Source of the DNA: Phoenix dactylifera
Taxonomy: Eukaryota > Streptophyta > Magnoliopsida > Arecales > Arecaceae
DNA: 64,000 nucleotides
Assembly (NCBI RefSeq): GCF_009389715.1
Contig: NC_052401.1
Span: forward strand, 1,848,843 to 1,912,842
Direction: 5' to 3'
How positions within the stretch are numbered: the first letter of the stretch is position 1; each line of letters opens with the position of its first letter. The notes below the pieces were generated by a model. The model saw only the letters and a program-made list of their open reading frames with translations. It did not search any database and had not been told where the DNA came from. This document shows positions 1-13,677 of this stretch, in pieces. A program made the position numbers and the translations under genes.

Positions 1-397
1 GGAGATATTGTGGCTTACAAATTTCTAATTGAATCATAGAAAGCACAATAAGATTGGGAAACCTCATGAACATAGTGATATTATTAAACTCTTGCACATT
101 TTTGTAGCTCTGTTTCTATTTGTCCATTGTGCCATATGAATTTAGTTAGTGAAGAGTTTCAACTTTTCCATCTCATTTCTCCTTTTCTTTTTCCGATTTC
201 TTTTGCTGAATTGAATATGTAGTTTATCAACTCAAGAAATCTCTTATTTCAGGTTTATTTGTAGAACACTAAGCGTCAGCTCCAGGATCAAATATATTTT
301 ATTTGTAACTATATTCTTCTTATAGAATATTATCTATTTGCTGCAAAGATTCCTGATGTCTTGTTTTGTCATGCTAACTACGTTCTTCAACTTTTAG
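1..397 (+). other. Intron of the LDAH-like gene
   Basis: AT-rich sequence with no open coding stretch, ending in a pyrimidine-rich tract and the ttttag acceptor used by the exon at 398. I read it as the 3' part of an intron whose upstream exon is outside the window. Confidence 0.6.
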
Positions 398-1525
398 CTT
401 GCAGAAGAGCCAGACTGGGAATTCATGAAAAGAAAACAAAACCAAATTACCCTTTTGTTTGGCATTGATGACCACTGGGGTCCATTATCACTCTTTGAAG
501 AGGTGAATATTGTGTGCATTTTTTGTTTTACCAGAAAGAATCATGAACATGAAAAGTTGGAATTCTGGGCATTACCTGCTAGATTTAATTATTCAACTGT
601 GCAGTGTAAATTTCTGCTTCTCAAAGTTAGCTGGTTCAACTAAAGTTATATGGGTGAATTTATATCCTCCCAACATCTCTCTTCCATTGTTCAATATCTG
701 TGCGTGTTGATATAATGCAATTGTTTCCACTAAGGATAATCTAATTTTTTACAATTGATGTAATTGCATTTAGTACAGTCAACAGTTAACTCCGTGTTGA
801 CTGTTGACTGGCAGAATGGACTCACTTGTATATCCATTGCACTTAAAAATTTGGCTGAGTTAATCACCTTTAATGGGTTGAAATTTGGACTTGATCTTGT
901 GGCCTGGCTTGACCATACTGGTTGTCTTTTTAACTAGGGCTCAGAAATTAATTAAATTAATCTAATATGTCAAAGTAGATAAAATAGAATACAGCAGAAG
1001 CAGTGAGATTACTGTTCTATTCTTTCAACTTGAGATAACAATGTCATAAATAACTAAATGAGTGAAACAAACTGCATATGGGTACCGGCATCCGCTGCCA
1101 ACATGCTAGTGACTGGTAATCTGCCCTCTTTACATGAATTACCCCTTTCAAAGACAACCTTCTATGTGCTTGTAGATAGAATGTGGTCAAAGTTCAAACA
1201 CTAGATATCATGCCTTTGACCTCCTGAGAGCAAAGGGTGGAGATCATGAAAATTGGGATTAATTAATCGTTTCTCCTTAAGCCTTGTTTTTGGGCAGGCG
1301 GGTAAGATTCTTCTTAAGGGTTTTACTGAAGCATCCCAGATGCTGGTTGTTTAAAACAATTAAAGATTCATGGTTGGTGGATTGCAGGTTTCAAGGCAGG
1401 CGCCAGGTATTGCTTTGTCTATCGAAAGAGAGGGCCATACACATGCCTATTGCTGCAGTGAGGCTGGATCAGCATGGGTTGCCCGCTATGTAGCAGACTT
1501 GGTCAAAAATCAAATTTCAAATTAA
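398..1525 (+). CDS. Lipid-droplet-associated hydrolase (LDAH)-like alpha/beta hydrolase, last two exons (5' partial)
   Basis: Two exons can be read: 398-502 (after ttttag, ending before gtgaat) and 1388-1525 (after attgcag, ending in TAA). They join in phase 0 across an 885 bp intron. The first encodes LAEEPDWEFMKRKQ, then FGIDDHWGPLSLFEE; the second encodes VSRQAPGIALSIEREGHTHA and ends VARYVADLVKNQISN. This matches the C-terminus of plant LDAH-like proteins (DUF2305, alpha/beta hydrolase fold). In the family the Asp of the FGxDDHWGP loop and the His of the REGHTHA segment are the likely acid and base of the Ser-Asp-His triad; the nucleophile Ser lies in exons left of the window. Family members act on or near lipid droplets and the ER, but the natural substrate of plant members is unclear to me. 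The frame is intact, so this looks like a live gene truncated only by the window edge. Confidence 0.85.
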
Positions 1526-4500
1526 AATAAGGCAGGTTAGGTTCTTTTCCTTATAGTTCTTTTAAGTTTGGCTTTATTTTCTGCTACTGCAACTAGCATC
1601 ATGATAGTAAGTGCCGCAATAGTTTGCTGAACAATGCTGCAATGCTACTTTCTCTGCCTTTCTAATGTTTCCGGTGAGGCTGTTCATGACTTGAAAGTGG
1701 CATAATTCCTGGTAACTGATTCAGACATTAGTAGCCTGTGCTTTGGAAAACAACAGTACTGCTGATGATGGAACTCTTCATCTGAATCTTTCAACTGAAA
1801 CAGATTATTTGGACTGATCATAGAACCAAATCTTTAGGTGGAATATATAATCCTCACAGTCGATGGGAGTGGTGATAGATTCTGAAGTCTGCTACTTCTT
1901 CCAAAGGACAAACTGAAGCTTGCAAGATAGTAAGGTTAGACAGCCAAAGGATAAATTAAATCTTTTGGCTTATCACTACACTTTTCTTAGAAAGGTGGCT
2001 AATTAATTTGATGGGTCATGGTCAACAGTCTACTCAGTTAATGAAATGATACTGCTGGGGACATGTTTAATAGCAGACTCGCTGAGGAGTCTTGCGACTT
2101 CACATGAAAGTTCGGTCTTCAAAATGTTTCACTCATAATTTTAGATACTCGTATCTGATGGTTTCAGTCATTTTATAAAAAACTTGAAGATAACAGCATG
2201 TATAAGCCCTATTGAGTTTTCAAAATTATAGTATTGAGTCTGCTACATTAAGTATTATTTAATGGTTAATTATATTTATAGTACAAACTGCTCTTTGATG
2301 GTGTTGGATCAACATTTTATAAGCTAGTTTTTTCGCAGCAGGATGATTTTCCCCCAAGTTTGCTATCGTGTCTTAAATTTTGCAGTAGCCGCTCCCATTG
2401 TATTATGACAGTCTCTAGTATTATCTGGAAATGGCCTTTGTTTTATGGAAAAGCGTGGTTTCAACCAAGCTTAGAGGCTGGGACCACCAACATAACTCTC
2501 AGCTCAAGCACAAACTATTGCATTTTTTTTTTAAAAAAAATGAGAAATGCAAACAAGGATACAGGATCAACATCATATTTTTCTGAGTATTGCTTATCGA
2601 TTTCTGACACTACTAGTGATCATACTATCATCGGTTTATTCATGCATCTATCTTGAGTATCTAATCAGTTCGTTTGCAACCGCGTATGCAACATGAAAAT
2701 TGTTTGATTCTGCATACACTTGATATATCAGGCCACTGGCGGTTTCTCCCTTGTTATGGCTTGATAGATGCTAAAAGATCAAGGAAATTTAAATTATTTC
2801 TTGCTTTTCAGAAGCAATTCCCAACATCCAAAGAATGGAGAATGGATAAGACTTTATACTAGGTGGCATGCGAGTGCTGTTTTACTTCAGTAATCAATAA
2901 TGGTCAGATGTGTAGCTAATCCCTGCAGATAAATATGTATTTGAGTACTATAAGTTGCTTAAAATAAGATCATGCTAATCACCCTTTATCCTAATGTTAG
3001 AAGCCTCTGGTGAAAAAAATGGAAGGTTCAGATGAAATATACAAGGTTATTGTTAGCCACCTCTCATAGTTGGGACGGATCCTAATCTTCGAAGGATGCT
3101 TTAGAGCTACTTGTGACCACTCATTTGGAGCGAGATGGGGAAGATATTATATTCCAGGTTGGTCAACCTACTCACCAGGGGAAAAATCTTCTGAACATCA
3201 AGAGAGGTTCTTTATGGCATTCAGGCACTGCACCAATAGCCAATGCCTCATTCATAGCTTACCCTACTAATATCACTGTCTTCGTATGAAAGAGATAAAA
3301 AGGAAAGCTGAAAAAAGATGGACAAAGAGTGTTGGATCTTTTATTCACTTGTCTCCTGTTGTTGCGCTTCCTTTATATCTCCCTTTTCAACGTGAGTCCC
3401 ATAAACGAGCTCACTGGCCACCGGTTGGTTCGTATCCCTCCTAATAGACTCGAACACAATCCTGCATTTGCCCCCCCCAAACCGATGGATCTGCTTTCCT
3501 GTGGCTAACAGGATTATAGGAAGTAACAGCATAATTATGGGTGTCTGATAACTCTTAACCACTAGATTGTCTCCTGTGCTCCCTCCGACTGCTGATCAAG
3601 TATCAGAGGGGTATTATTATTATACTCGAGCTATCATTATACCTAATGTCTGCTTTCAATTATCACTCTGATGTTGTTTCACATCCTAATTAGCATAGGT
3701 AGAGGCACAGAAATACCTTTTGAATCCTTGGATGGTATATTTGTGAAATTTGGAGGTGATAATTGGGGGGAAAAAATGGAGCAACAAATCATATTATCCT
3801 ATTAGATCTTATTGGCCTATGGGGACATGGATCCTAACATTGTTGGATCCTTGTCGAGCGGATCTCCAACACAACCCGACCCATGTGGACCGGTGGGACC
3901 CATTCACGAGTGTCTAACTCGAGCCTCAAGGCTCAGAAAACAACCCCTGCTCTAATTTAATCATAAATGCTTCTATTCTATTCCATTCTATCCTATCTTA
4001 CCATTCAAACATATTATTTTACTGGAGAATTGCCAGAAAATTTTTAATCTCTTCCTCCCACGAAGCCCATGAATCAAATGATACGGTTCAGAGAAACTTC
4101 CATTTGCGCCAGCTATTTATAGAATATCCAATAGCCTTCTTATGATATATATTGCAGTTATCAATCAGACAATCACATGCGCTGCACCATATAAACCTAA
4201 TTTATATCATATGTGCGTGTAAACTGCTGCTTTATTATATAATCTTACACTATCAACACAGTCTTATTTTAATGGCTCCTAGAGATGATGAACAGGGTTG
4301 CAAGGAAGATTCCATCCTACATCGCCTCTGGAGCTTGAGGTGTTCAGTGTAATAGCATGCATTCAAATATCTTAACGGTTAACAAGTTATTATTCTCAGA
4401 CTACATCAGCCATAGACTTTATATTCTACGATTTCCATGAAGACTTGAAACTAGAATTTGAAAGTAGCTTTCTAAACTTCACGTAGCTTTTTTGTTTGTA

Positions 4501-5286
4501 AAATTACAGATTATCCCAATATACCCGCCGCCAGTTGTGAAGCCGCAGTCTTCTTCGAATATCTTCCGTAAATATGCTGATGAGTTGGTACAACTGTTCA
4601 TGGTCAGATACATGACGAAACTCATGCATGGAGAGCGCTTTACTTCACTCTATTACTTTGCTTTTTTTCCCACAAAAGCACCAAAGCCAAATAATAATAA
4701 ATGTCAAAACATTACTAACGTATGTACTGACGTACATGTATCTGCATGGTGTACCATCACAAACAAACGTGAGAAACACCAAAAGTTGGAACCGTGTATT
4801 TAATTGCCAATTTCATATAACACGTCCCCTCGCACTAGCAGGCATCTATCCCTATTTTATTTGATGATCAAATAGCCAAAACTTTGGCGACCATAATATC
4901 CCTGTTAGGAAACTAAGCTCACAGACGGCCAAATAACTTCGAGCCTTCCTCGCTCCTCCCCAAGCCTTCTTCCACCCAACTCAAACGCCGTAGAAAAAGC
5001 CACTGCCTCTCAGGTCTTAACCCACCCCATTTACCTCTTTATCTCCTTTCTCTCCCACCCTCTTCTCCGTCAACCCACAAACCAAAACTCCTTTGTTCTC
5101 CTTCTCTCCATTGCCAAAACCGCTGTTCCTCCTGCTGAAATCCAATCTTTCTCTGTTCATAGAGACCATAAAGAGCTATATTTCCTTCTTCCAAACAAAA
5201 GCCAGCACCTTTTCTCCACACACCTCTCTCGGAGCCTCCCCTGTCTCCCCAACCCATAAAAATCCCACCTTTTTGCGTCCGGATCG
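1526..5286. other. 3' UTR of the LDAH-like gene, then intergenic DNA
   Basis: No supportable gene. The first few hundred bases are probably 3' UTR of the hydrolase. At 3330-3871 the sequence opens with TGTTGGATC and closes with GATCTCCAACA, like a short LTR, but no matching flanking duplication is visible. From about 4920 the sequence becomes C/T-rich (many ctcc and cttc runs), which fits the promoter and 5' UTR of the OVATE gene at 5287. Confidence 0.5.
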
Positions 5287-5883
5287 ATGTCTTCCAACCG
5301 GAGAAGGTTCGTGGTGCAGCATCCGGTGGCCGTCGACATCGGCTGCAGCTGCCGGCGGCCAAAGCTCTCGTCTATGTTCTCCTCCTCGCTGCCAAAATTT
5401 CGACTCCCCACATCCCCCGACCCCTTCTCCCCTTCCACATCCACCACCACCATCTCCACCAACTCCCTCTGGGACACCAGCCTCACCGCCACCACTGCCT
5501 CCTCCCCCCTGACGTTGTCGCCGTCGCTGCGGCGGTACTCCGTCGCGGAGAACCCGAAGTGGCGGTCGAAGAAGAAGACGGGGAAGGCGAAGAAGAAGGA
5601 CGTGGTGGAGGAGAGCGTGGCGGTGGTGAAGGAGTCGTCGGACCCGTATCTCGACTTCAGGGACTCAATGCTCCAGATGATCATGGAGATGGAGATCTAC
5701 GCGTGGGACGACCTCCGCGACCTCCTCCGCCGTTTCCTCGCCCTCAACTCTCCCTCCCACCACCACCTCATCCTCCAAGCCTTCGCCGAGATCTGGACCG
5801 GCGTCTTCTCGGCCCCTTCATCCTCCTCCACCTCCGCCTCCGCCTCCGCCTCCTGTTCCCGGCCGGGCGGCCGGCGGCGGTGA
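5287..5883 (+). CDS. OVATE family protein, OFP6/8-like transcriptional repressor
   Basis: Single-exon protein of 198 residues. The OVATE domain lies at about 118-175: SSDPYLDFRDSMLQMI, then the acidic and aromatic stretch EIYAWDDLRDLLRRFLALN, then LILQAFAEIW. This is the typical DPYxDFrxSMxxMI plus LxxLLxxFLxLN pattern. The N-terminal half is Ser/Pro/Thr-rich and a basic block RSKKKTGKAKKK at about 93-104 could be a nuclear signal. The tail is Ser/Ala repeats and Arg/Gly. OFPs are plant-specific nuclear and cytoplasmic proteins that bind TALE homeodomain and TRM proteins and repress transcription, shaping organ growth. The ATG is the first one after a long pyrimidine-rich leader. GC content is much higher than the flanks. 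The subgroup call comes from the domain sequence only. Confidence 0.93.
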   Translation: MSSNRRRFVVQHPVAVDIGCSCRRPKLSSMFSSSLPKFRLPTSPDPFSPSTSTTTISTNSLWDTSLTATTASSPLTLSPSLRRYSVAENPKWRSKKKTGKAKKKDVVEESVAVVKESSDPYLDFRDSMLQMIMEMEIYAWDDLRDLLRRFLALNSPSHHHLILQAFAEIWTGVFSAPSSSSTSASASASCSRPGGRRR

Positions 5884-6642
5884 TCGCACTCCCCCTCCCG
5901 CGCGCGCCGGCCGGCACGTCACTCGGTCGTGCGAGGAAGTAACAGAACAAAAAAAAAAAAAAAAAAAAGACAGTAGCGGTCGCTCCTGCGGTGGCCCGGA
6001 CGTAGCTTGTGGGGTAATCTCACCAGGTGGCGCTAGGATCTCGAATCAGGGAAGGCAAAAAAGGTTTTTTTTCTTCCTGTGGGTATTTTTGAGTGCTTAT
6101 AGACCTTATCACCGAGTACTGTTTTTGACTCTTCGTACTGTGAGGCGTGATGTGATGGTAATGATGGGGTGTTGGGGGGGAGCGTGTGGTGTTATGTTTT
6201 GATGGATGGGGTGGGCTTTGCATTCACATTTCCTCCAGCCTTTTGCCTTCTTTATTATGACAAAGCTTTCAATGGTTGAGGTTCTAATGAATGAGCTATG
6301 GTTTCACAAGATTTTCCTTTTTCTTTTTTCTTTTCGTTTTTTGTATAGATTTCACTATATCTTTCAATGGATCTATTATCTCCGGATTCTTTGCGATGTC
6401 ATCTAGCTCTCCTGTGGCTCTCTGCAATGTCACCGGAGCAGAGGTGCCTAGCTATAGATCATGAGTGAGGTGAGGCGTGGACAGCTGTGCCCCTTCTCCC
6501 TTGCTCGATCAAAGATATTTTATATTAGATACAACTTGATAAACTTCTATATATATATATATATTTATATATACTTCTCCAAAATATATTTCACCATTTC
6601 TCTCCCTTAGCAAATCAAGTGGCCTATAATTGAGATAGGTAA

Positions 6643-6730
6643 GTTTTTTTCTTTTTAGTATATCGGCGGCTCACATAGGATGTGAATGTAGTTAATAAAA
6701 TCAGAAAATAAAATACTACATAAAAGCATT
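6643..6730 (-). mobile_element. LINE 3'-end fragment
   Basis: On the minus strand this ends in an A-rich tail (plus-strand gtttttttctttttag). It carries the same terminal signature as the longer LINE copies in this window: plus-strand cggcggctcacataggatg followed by tgaatgtag. The fragment is short and 5'-truncated, as expected for LINE insertions. Confidence 0.45.
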
Positions 6731-9545
6731 GGCATAGCCCGTGATCTGTCTAGATGACGGATATACATGCATGTTTGGTATGAGTCGCACTTTTCCAGTG
6801 CTTTGCGAATATCATGGAGCAGCAGCCGATCTTCGAGTGGACAACTTCGATCATGGATTCACTTAATCACCATGGTTCACGGCCATGCATGTTATACATG
6901 AAGGCTTGTTGTAATGTTAGAATTTTCTTTACAATTTAGAGTGGTTTGGATGTTTAATAATTTGCAGCCACATAGAAGGGCAAGGTAGCCAACGGCGAGG
7001 GAATCATGATCATGGTCTTTGCAGCATGACAAACTCACTTATTCGTGTTAGGCATTATGAAAGACTTCATTAATCATATCAGAAATAGATAACAAAATTT
7101 TCAAAATTAGGCCAATATAATATTTATATTCACACATAAGTGAAAAAATAACATGGAATCTTTCAATCGTTTGCAAAGAGGATATGAGAGATTGCTGATA
7201 CTATTGATCTCGGTATTCAAAAATTATAGCGTACATGCCGCTACCAGCTTTGAACCTTGACCGCTCTCAAGCAGCGAGAAATACCCAATAGCTAACCTTA
7301 CCCTCTATGTGGCTGCGAGGCAACCGGCGAGAGAGGGCACTTTCTTTTTTGTAAGGGCTTTTTTGCAAGGTAAGGCAAATGGGGCTGCGAATTAGATAGA
7401 TTCGAATATAGCCGAATATTAATTTTGGTGAGGTACTGCAGGCCGATCCCGACGATGCCGACTCCAAGGGCACTTTGGAACATTTTACTTTCTGATTTTG
7501 TTGAATGTCTTCATACTAGAATGGTATGAATTCTGAATCATAACAAAAAACAAAAGAGTTGTTTTCAAATTGATATTTGCAATTTCACATATTTAAGAGA
7601 GTTTACATGCAAAAAATTTTAATTTTATTTTTTTCCTATTTCAACTTGTTTTAACACTTGGATTTATCTAGTGCCTGCTCTTTAATGTTTTCCTTAAAAA
7701 TATTGTTTTAAAAAAATATTTATTCGACAATTAGATAACAAAAAGAGTTGTGGAAGTTCTTTCATTAATCATGGAATTATTCTACTTTATTCTTCTTTAT
7801 TTATAATAGCTACTATATCTTATTTCATCGAAATATAGCTTATAATATTTATTGTTATAGATGCATATACGAGGGGATGCATGAAAATATAGAAAAAGAT
7901 TAGAATCTCTTAAAGACACACGATAGATTGCAATGATCAAGCTTCCTTGCTACTGCTATACTAATGGGTGGAAAAACAATATTAATCATCCCCAAGCAAA
8001 ATTATTGAAGAATTTTAGAGAGATGGTTTGAGTACTATTACAAATCATGCCACGTGATTCCATAGATCAAGATGGTTTGAATTTTAGAGAGACTCAAGCC
8101 CGATTCAATTCAGAGAACTAGTCTTGCTATGGTGATATATAGAAATTAGCCAAAATAAATAATGTGCAAGGGATGGCCAACTGGTCTAGATATATGATTC
8201 GGAGCAGTTTCAAAGGTCGAAGCATTGGGTACATCTTGTGCTTCAATCTCGTTGCCACTTTCAGCGGACCATTTGGGCTTCTATATATGCAGAAATCTTG
8301 TCACCATGTATGATCATGAGCTAGGGCTGAGCCCCACATCATTTATTTTTTAAGCTTGGACTTATCACAAGTTACTAAGAGCACTCCTCTTCACTTTGAA
8401 AGGTTATGGGATCACAAGAGATCGACCAGGTATGTCCGGCTAGGGCGTCGCCCGGACTGGGACCATGGTTTGGGTTCGCTCTATAGCAAAAACTGGAAAT
8501 GCTTTGATTGGGGAGGAAAGTGATGCATGATCAACTTTGAGATTAGTATTCGATGCTTTTGCTTGAATCATCTAGTGAAAAAGGAATCTCAAAGTTCTGC
8601 CGTGCATTACATCCCGGCCGATGGATAGATATCTGTCCCACATCATGTTGGACATATATTGCACTCTTGAAAATGGTAATACTTGACTGATCAGTTTTAA
8701 TTTACATCATTTGGATCGTGTAATCATGTATTCGATAGAAAAATCCATCCCTTAATACCATGATGCTTAATATATAGCACTTAAGTCATACTATATTGTG
8801 CAACTCGCTTGTTTCATACTACCATGTCATAAATTAGATGTTCGCTGCCAGCATTTACTAACAATGTTTTCTTTTGTGGCCTGTAAAGTTCCTAAAACCA
8901 GCTTGCCATGATGCCAGTATATTTATTTTACGATTGAATTCACAAGCGTCGCACATGTCAAAACTTTATTGCGTAAGAAAACCTACTACTTATTATTATC
9001 ACCTCCTGTCATTAATGGCCAGTTTACTCCTTGCTCAGTATCCGCAGTATTTATGTTCAGCTTTCCATGCATGCTTACAGGTTGGCTTCAAAGAAATTGC
9101 TGAAGTGTGGTTAGTTAAATTGGCTACAGATTCAAACAGCAAGAGGATTAGCAAGAGGAGGTTAGGGAGAAATTATACCCTACATCGCAGATGCACCACA
9201 GGAAAAATCTGAAACGATCTGAGACGAGCTGCATGCATGATGAATGAGATCCATAGGAACAAGAAATTTGGAGTTCTAAACTTTTTTTTTTGTTTTGTAA
9301 ATATTCTAAACCATTCTGTCAGAACGATGCACAACCTTATATGGACATTGCAGTTAAGGCTTGCTTCTCCATGCAGAAAGCCACCACCGAGTTTCCCATG
9401 CAAGCAACGTGGTTGCTTTATTTTGCCTGCGGGTGACGCAATGTGCTGCCAAGAAGGATTTACTTCGACAACAAATCCAGTAGAAGCATAAAGATTTTCT
9501 AAATTACCTTTTGAAGATTGCCTTCCTTCAACGGGGGAACAAGCG

Positions 9546-9830
9546 ACCTAGTTTAGCTTAGGAGTGCAAATAGTCAGATCGGACCGAATCATGAGTGACG
9601 TCGACCAACTCGATTTCTTGTTCGAGTTCTTGTTTTGAACCCACATTCAACCTAATAGAACATCGGGTTGGACTTGGTCGGATCGGATCCACGGCTACAA
9701 TTTTTGACCCAACGGAATATGGGAGTAGGATCAGGTCCATATATAATCCGGTCTTTAACCTAAAAAAAATGGATCTGGTTCGGATCCGTTGGGTCTATTT
9801 GTTCGGATCCGGTTCATCGAAAGGCTATCA
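9546..9830. repeat. Degenerate repeat rich in gatcggatc and gacccaa motifs
   Basis: Starts near ttaggagtgcaaatag and contains repeated gatcggatcc and ggtcggatc strings. It resembles the G/C-skewed element at 20282-20692. No clean terminal inverted repeat or target duplication is visible, so the transposon class is uncertain. Confidence 0.35.
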
Positions 9831-12280
9831 TGGAAAAAGAAAAAACATTAAAACTCGTCAACAATTCAGAAGGCCTGTTCCCTCGTGCTTTTATCATCCC
9901 CTGCTGTATAGGACAACCCTGTCGCTGCTTTTGGCTGCAGTTGCTTGCTTCTGGGTCTACCCAGTTTTCAGATGGCTTCCCATGAATGCACGGTAACAAG
10001 CGGACTTTCTACTATGGACTTTCCTGATCCCTGCTACTACTACCGCCGCTTTGAAGATCCACCTCTACAGGCAGGTGCCTTGAGCCGTCCCAATCTCGTG
10101 ACGAACAGTACCCCATGGATGGTCAGATGGAGGAAGGTTAATGCAGAAGACTTGGGAAGCAGACACCAACTCGGATCTTTTAAAGACTCGAGGAAGTAGC
10201 ATGACCCACCTTCTCCCCAACAAGGACGGCGTGAGCCCAACTTATTCGCCTTCTAGCTCCTGGTCCCCAAACTACTTTGATTACGGTGCTCAAGATGCTA
10301 AGCTAGTTGAATTCGGATCGTGACCACTGACCACATATAATCTTCAAGATGCATGATCAGTTACCAAAAACGGCCAATCTACATGCCCAATTTTTTTGGC
10401 AATGGGAGCCGACTTTCGTCTATATAAACCACTATTGGAGATCCTCCAAGCAAATGCTCTTGAGCTCTCTTTACGTACTTAATTAGCTATCACTCTGCTG
10501 TTCTCATAGCAACTCTGCTGTCCTTGAGAGTTTGTTTGACTTAGGCATCGAAGGATCCCTGCAAGATACTTTCCGATAAGAGAACTTCTCTGTCTTCGCT
10601 CTTTAAGATCGAATCCAGTATCGGAGTGAAGGTCCAAGTACGATCTCCGCCGCCCTACATTTTCTTGGGAGTGATAAGTATTGGAGCTATTATCGTCCGA
10701 GCATAGCAACTGTCAAACCACCACATTGGAGATGGCAATCTTTAAAACCTGAACAGTCGATTGTTGGAGTACTCCAGTAGCCCAGCCAGCTCGGTATCTT
10801 ATTCGGACCGATTTCCAGCAGCAATAGATTACATCGTAGCAAACTAATGAAATGTAGTTGACTTAAATCAAAATGTGGCAAATTATTAGCATATCAGAAA
10901 TTAGATATATTGATCATACTAGATTATGCAGATCGAGCAGGATTACAATATGCAGGATCCAATCCTCTAACACCATAACCTCTCAATTCTTCTTCACTGT
11001 TAATTAAGTACCAGTCCTACGCTCATGATGAGGGAGGCAAAGCTTCACATTGCATAAGTTGATGGTTAGTTGTGTAACTATAGAGCAGGTCATGTTAAGA
11101 AATTCATAAGGCTGACTAAAAATTATTTTTAGTCGCTAAAAAATAAATCAAGCCAAGTTCGCATTGAGAATTTCTTATCGGTAATCTTAATCAAATTCTC
11201 AAGGACTTTATGTTTTTGGAAATCCAACGCCTTAGGATACCAAAAATGTCAGATCTTGTAAACAACAAAACTCTTTAATCAATGTGGCTCTCACTCACTA
11301 ACGCAACTGAGCTCCCAACCTGCATCGAGAAGAGCGGATAAGAAATAAAACACTAGGGCTTCGCGAGCAAGCAATTATGGTCCTCTTAAAAGCAATGTCA
11401 TGGCTGGCCACCTTGGTCGCAACACCAGCGTACGCTTGCATAAATTTACCACAAGAAAAGGACATGGTCGAAGCCTTCTACAAACAATTCCATGCGCAAG
11501 CCTTTGCAACCCTGACATGGTTGAGGCTCATACAGACTGGTTTAGAAGCTTAGCCTCGAGCCCTGCAAACATATATAAGAAACTTGCACGGGCACCAAAA
11601 GAGTTTGGCTTGACCCATTGATCCTTTTCTAATGAATATGTGTTAGGTGTATGCAGGCATAGATAAGTGTTTCCATGTGCTAGCTTTGTCCAGGTTTGTA
11701 TGTTTGATAAGCTTAAAACTTGGTTCAACTAACCCATCATTAGATGTCTGGTGACTCACACACCATTGTTTAAGCCCATAGTTATATCATTTGATTATGT
11801 TGAGTATGTTATCCCTGAGCAACAATAGCTTTGGCATTTCTTGTTGGAGGTTTCTTAATAGTGACGAGAACATGGGAGAACTATTTTGCTTAGAAGTGAG
11901 GCCAGTTGAGGAAGCAAACAGAAAGTTCAAATATTGGATAAATTGAAAGGGATAAACCAAAGAAAGTTATACAAAGGATAATACTGAATCGATCCTCCCT
12001 TTTTTCTTTCTTCTTTTCTTTTATGTTCTCCAGATTTTCTCTATGGTCTTAGACGGAGCTACTAATCCAGCAACGACGTTATAGAAATGAAATGAGTGTA
12101 GGCTTAATCCCGCAATTGGCATGTTTCTCCATTTAGAAAAGAAGCATAAACATCTTCAAATTGTGCAGTTTGAAGATAGCATTGGCTTTATGACATGCGA
12201 GGTATGAATATGATAAATAAGGCGATACAATGTTAATTTCTACCGATAGTTTGAAGATATGCCGATCATTAATGTTAATG

Positions 12281-12670
12281 AACTATAGGAAAAATAAGAA
12301 TTTTCGATTTTGATATACCGATTCTAGATAGAAGCGTTTGGCTTGCACGCCAAAATTTGCCGATGCTTGTTAGTATCATCAATATATTACGGTACTTAAA
12401 AGCGTCAGAAATAGAAGAAAAAGCTATTTCGGTGCATTTTGTTAAGCGTCGTCAGAAGCCAATAATTAGACGACTCTTATAAGCATCATTGGAAGCCAAT
12501 AACAAGACGAGGCTTATAAGTATCGTTAGGTTCTATATTTACCTCCAAATCTTCTGATCGACCCACTCCATTGATTTCTTTTCAGCCCCAAATTAGTTCC
12601 CTTTAGAAAGCATCGGAATAAAACTATCGACATTTTTTCGCATCGGTATATATATTAAAAAGCACAGGCA
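12281..12670. mobile_element. CACTA-like transposon end with subterminal repeats
   Basis: Opens with aactataggaaaaataag, close to the CACTATAAGAAAA-type terminus of plant CACTA elements. It continues with many short copies of gcgtc, gacga and cttataag motifs in both orientations. Two near-identical 37 bp units start at 12455 and 12492 (gaagccaataa...agacga...cttataag). Subterminal repeat arrays of this sort are typical of CACTA ends. No transposase and no second end were found. Confidence 0.45.
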
Positions 12671-13610
12671 ATATCTTATTTTTTTAATGTTAATAATGTA
12701 ATAGTTTAAAGATGGCCTAACCATAAATGTTGGTGCAACTATATGGCAAGATACATAATAAAGGGGGTTGTTGAGCTTGCAGGTGGAGACCCAGGCTAAT
12801 TAGCTAATTATGTGATAGTATATTAAAATATAGTAGGTGCTAATTGGCTAGCTATGTGATGGTAGACTAAAATATGCTAGGTTTGACATGGCCAAGTGGC
12901 CCACGCTAACCCGGTCACATCTCCAATTAATTTAGCATGGAGTATACTTTGTTTTTAGCCTAGTTAGATTCTAGCAGCGGTTCATGTACCATTTTGAATT
13001 ACGAATCACTTTGGGGATTTTTTTGAATAGTGCATGATGCCTAGAGGGAAAAGAAATCGTTCCTCTCTTAAGTAATTGATGACATGGATGGAACAAAACA
13101 ACTTGCTTGAATTCATGGAAAGCACCGCACTACTAAGCTGTGCATATATATTGTTGTCACGAAGTGCTGAACTGGAAAAAGTACCCAATTTTTTAATAGC
13201 AACACTTTGTCTTGTGGTTATAGAATTTTTTGGGGGACAATGTAATGCTTAGCCACAACTGTTATAACTTCAAGGCCTCAACCTTTTGGAAAGGGACGTT
13301 GTTTGCACCTCAAACAAAAAGAGAGAGGGGACATTGCTGGCCTACTATAATGACAAAATTAAAGCCGTGGAGGAAACGATAGAAAAAGTCCATTTTGATT
13401 ACCTTTAATCCGGTTATTAACATCTTTTTTCAGGCTCTTCCAAAGAATTAATCATATCATTCCAATGCCTGCCAAATTAAAGATCACATGCTTCCGAGTG
13501 CAACGATGTTCAAAAACTTCATCAACATTGACAACATTGACACTTTTCCTACCAAAAAAAAAAAAAACCATCTTTGCACTTTCATTACACACGTGTGAGC
13601 ATGTCCCAAA

Positions 13611-13613
13611 TGT

Positions 13614-13674
<61 letters not shown>
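13611..13674 (+). repeat. Compound microsatellite (GT)n(GA)n
   Basis: About 14 GT units run directly into about 18 GA units. Open frames across it (Leu/Ser- or Arg/Glu-repeat peptides) are artefacts of the repeat. Confidence 0.98.

Positions 13675-13677
<3 letters not shown>

Noticed and set aside
5559-5942. Gly/Glu/Pro-rich frame overlapping the first OVATE gene
   Set aside because: Frame shift of the OVATE coding sequence; the OVATE frame carries the conserved domain.
7267-7483. Overlapping minus-strand frames in a GC-richer patch
   Set aside because: Considered as an organelle-derived or gene fragment, but no family could be named and the patch is short.
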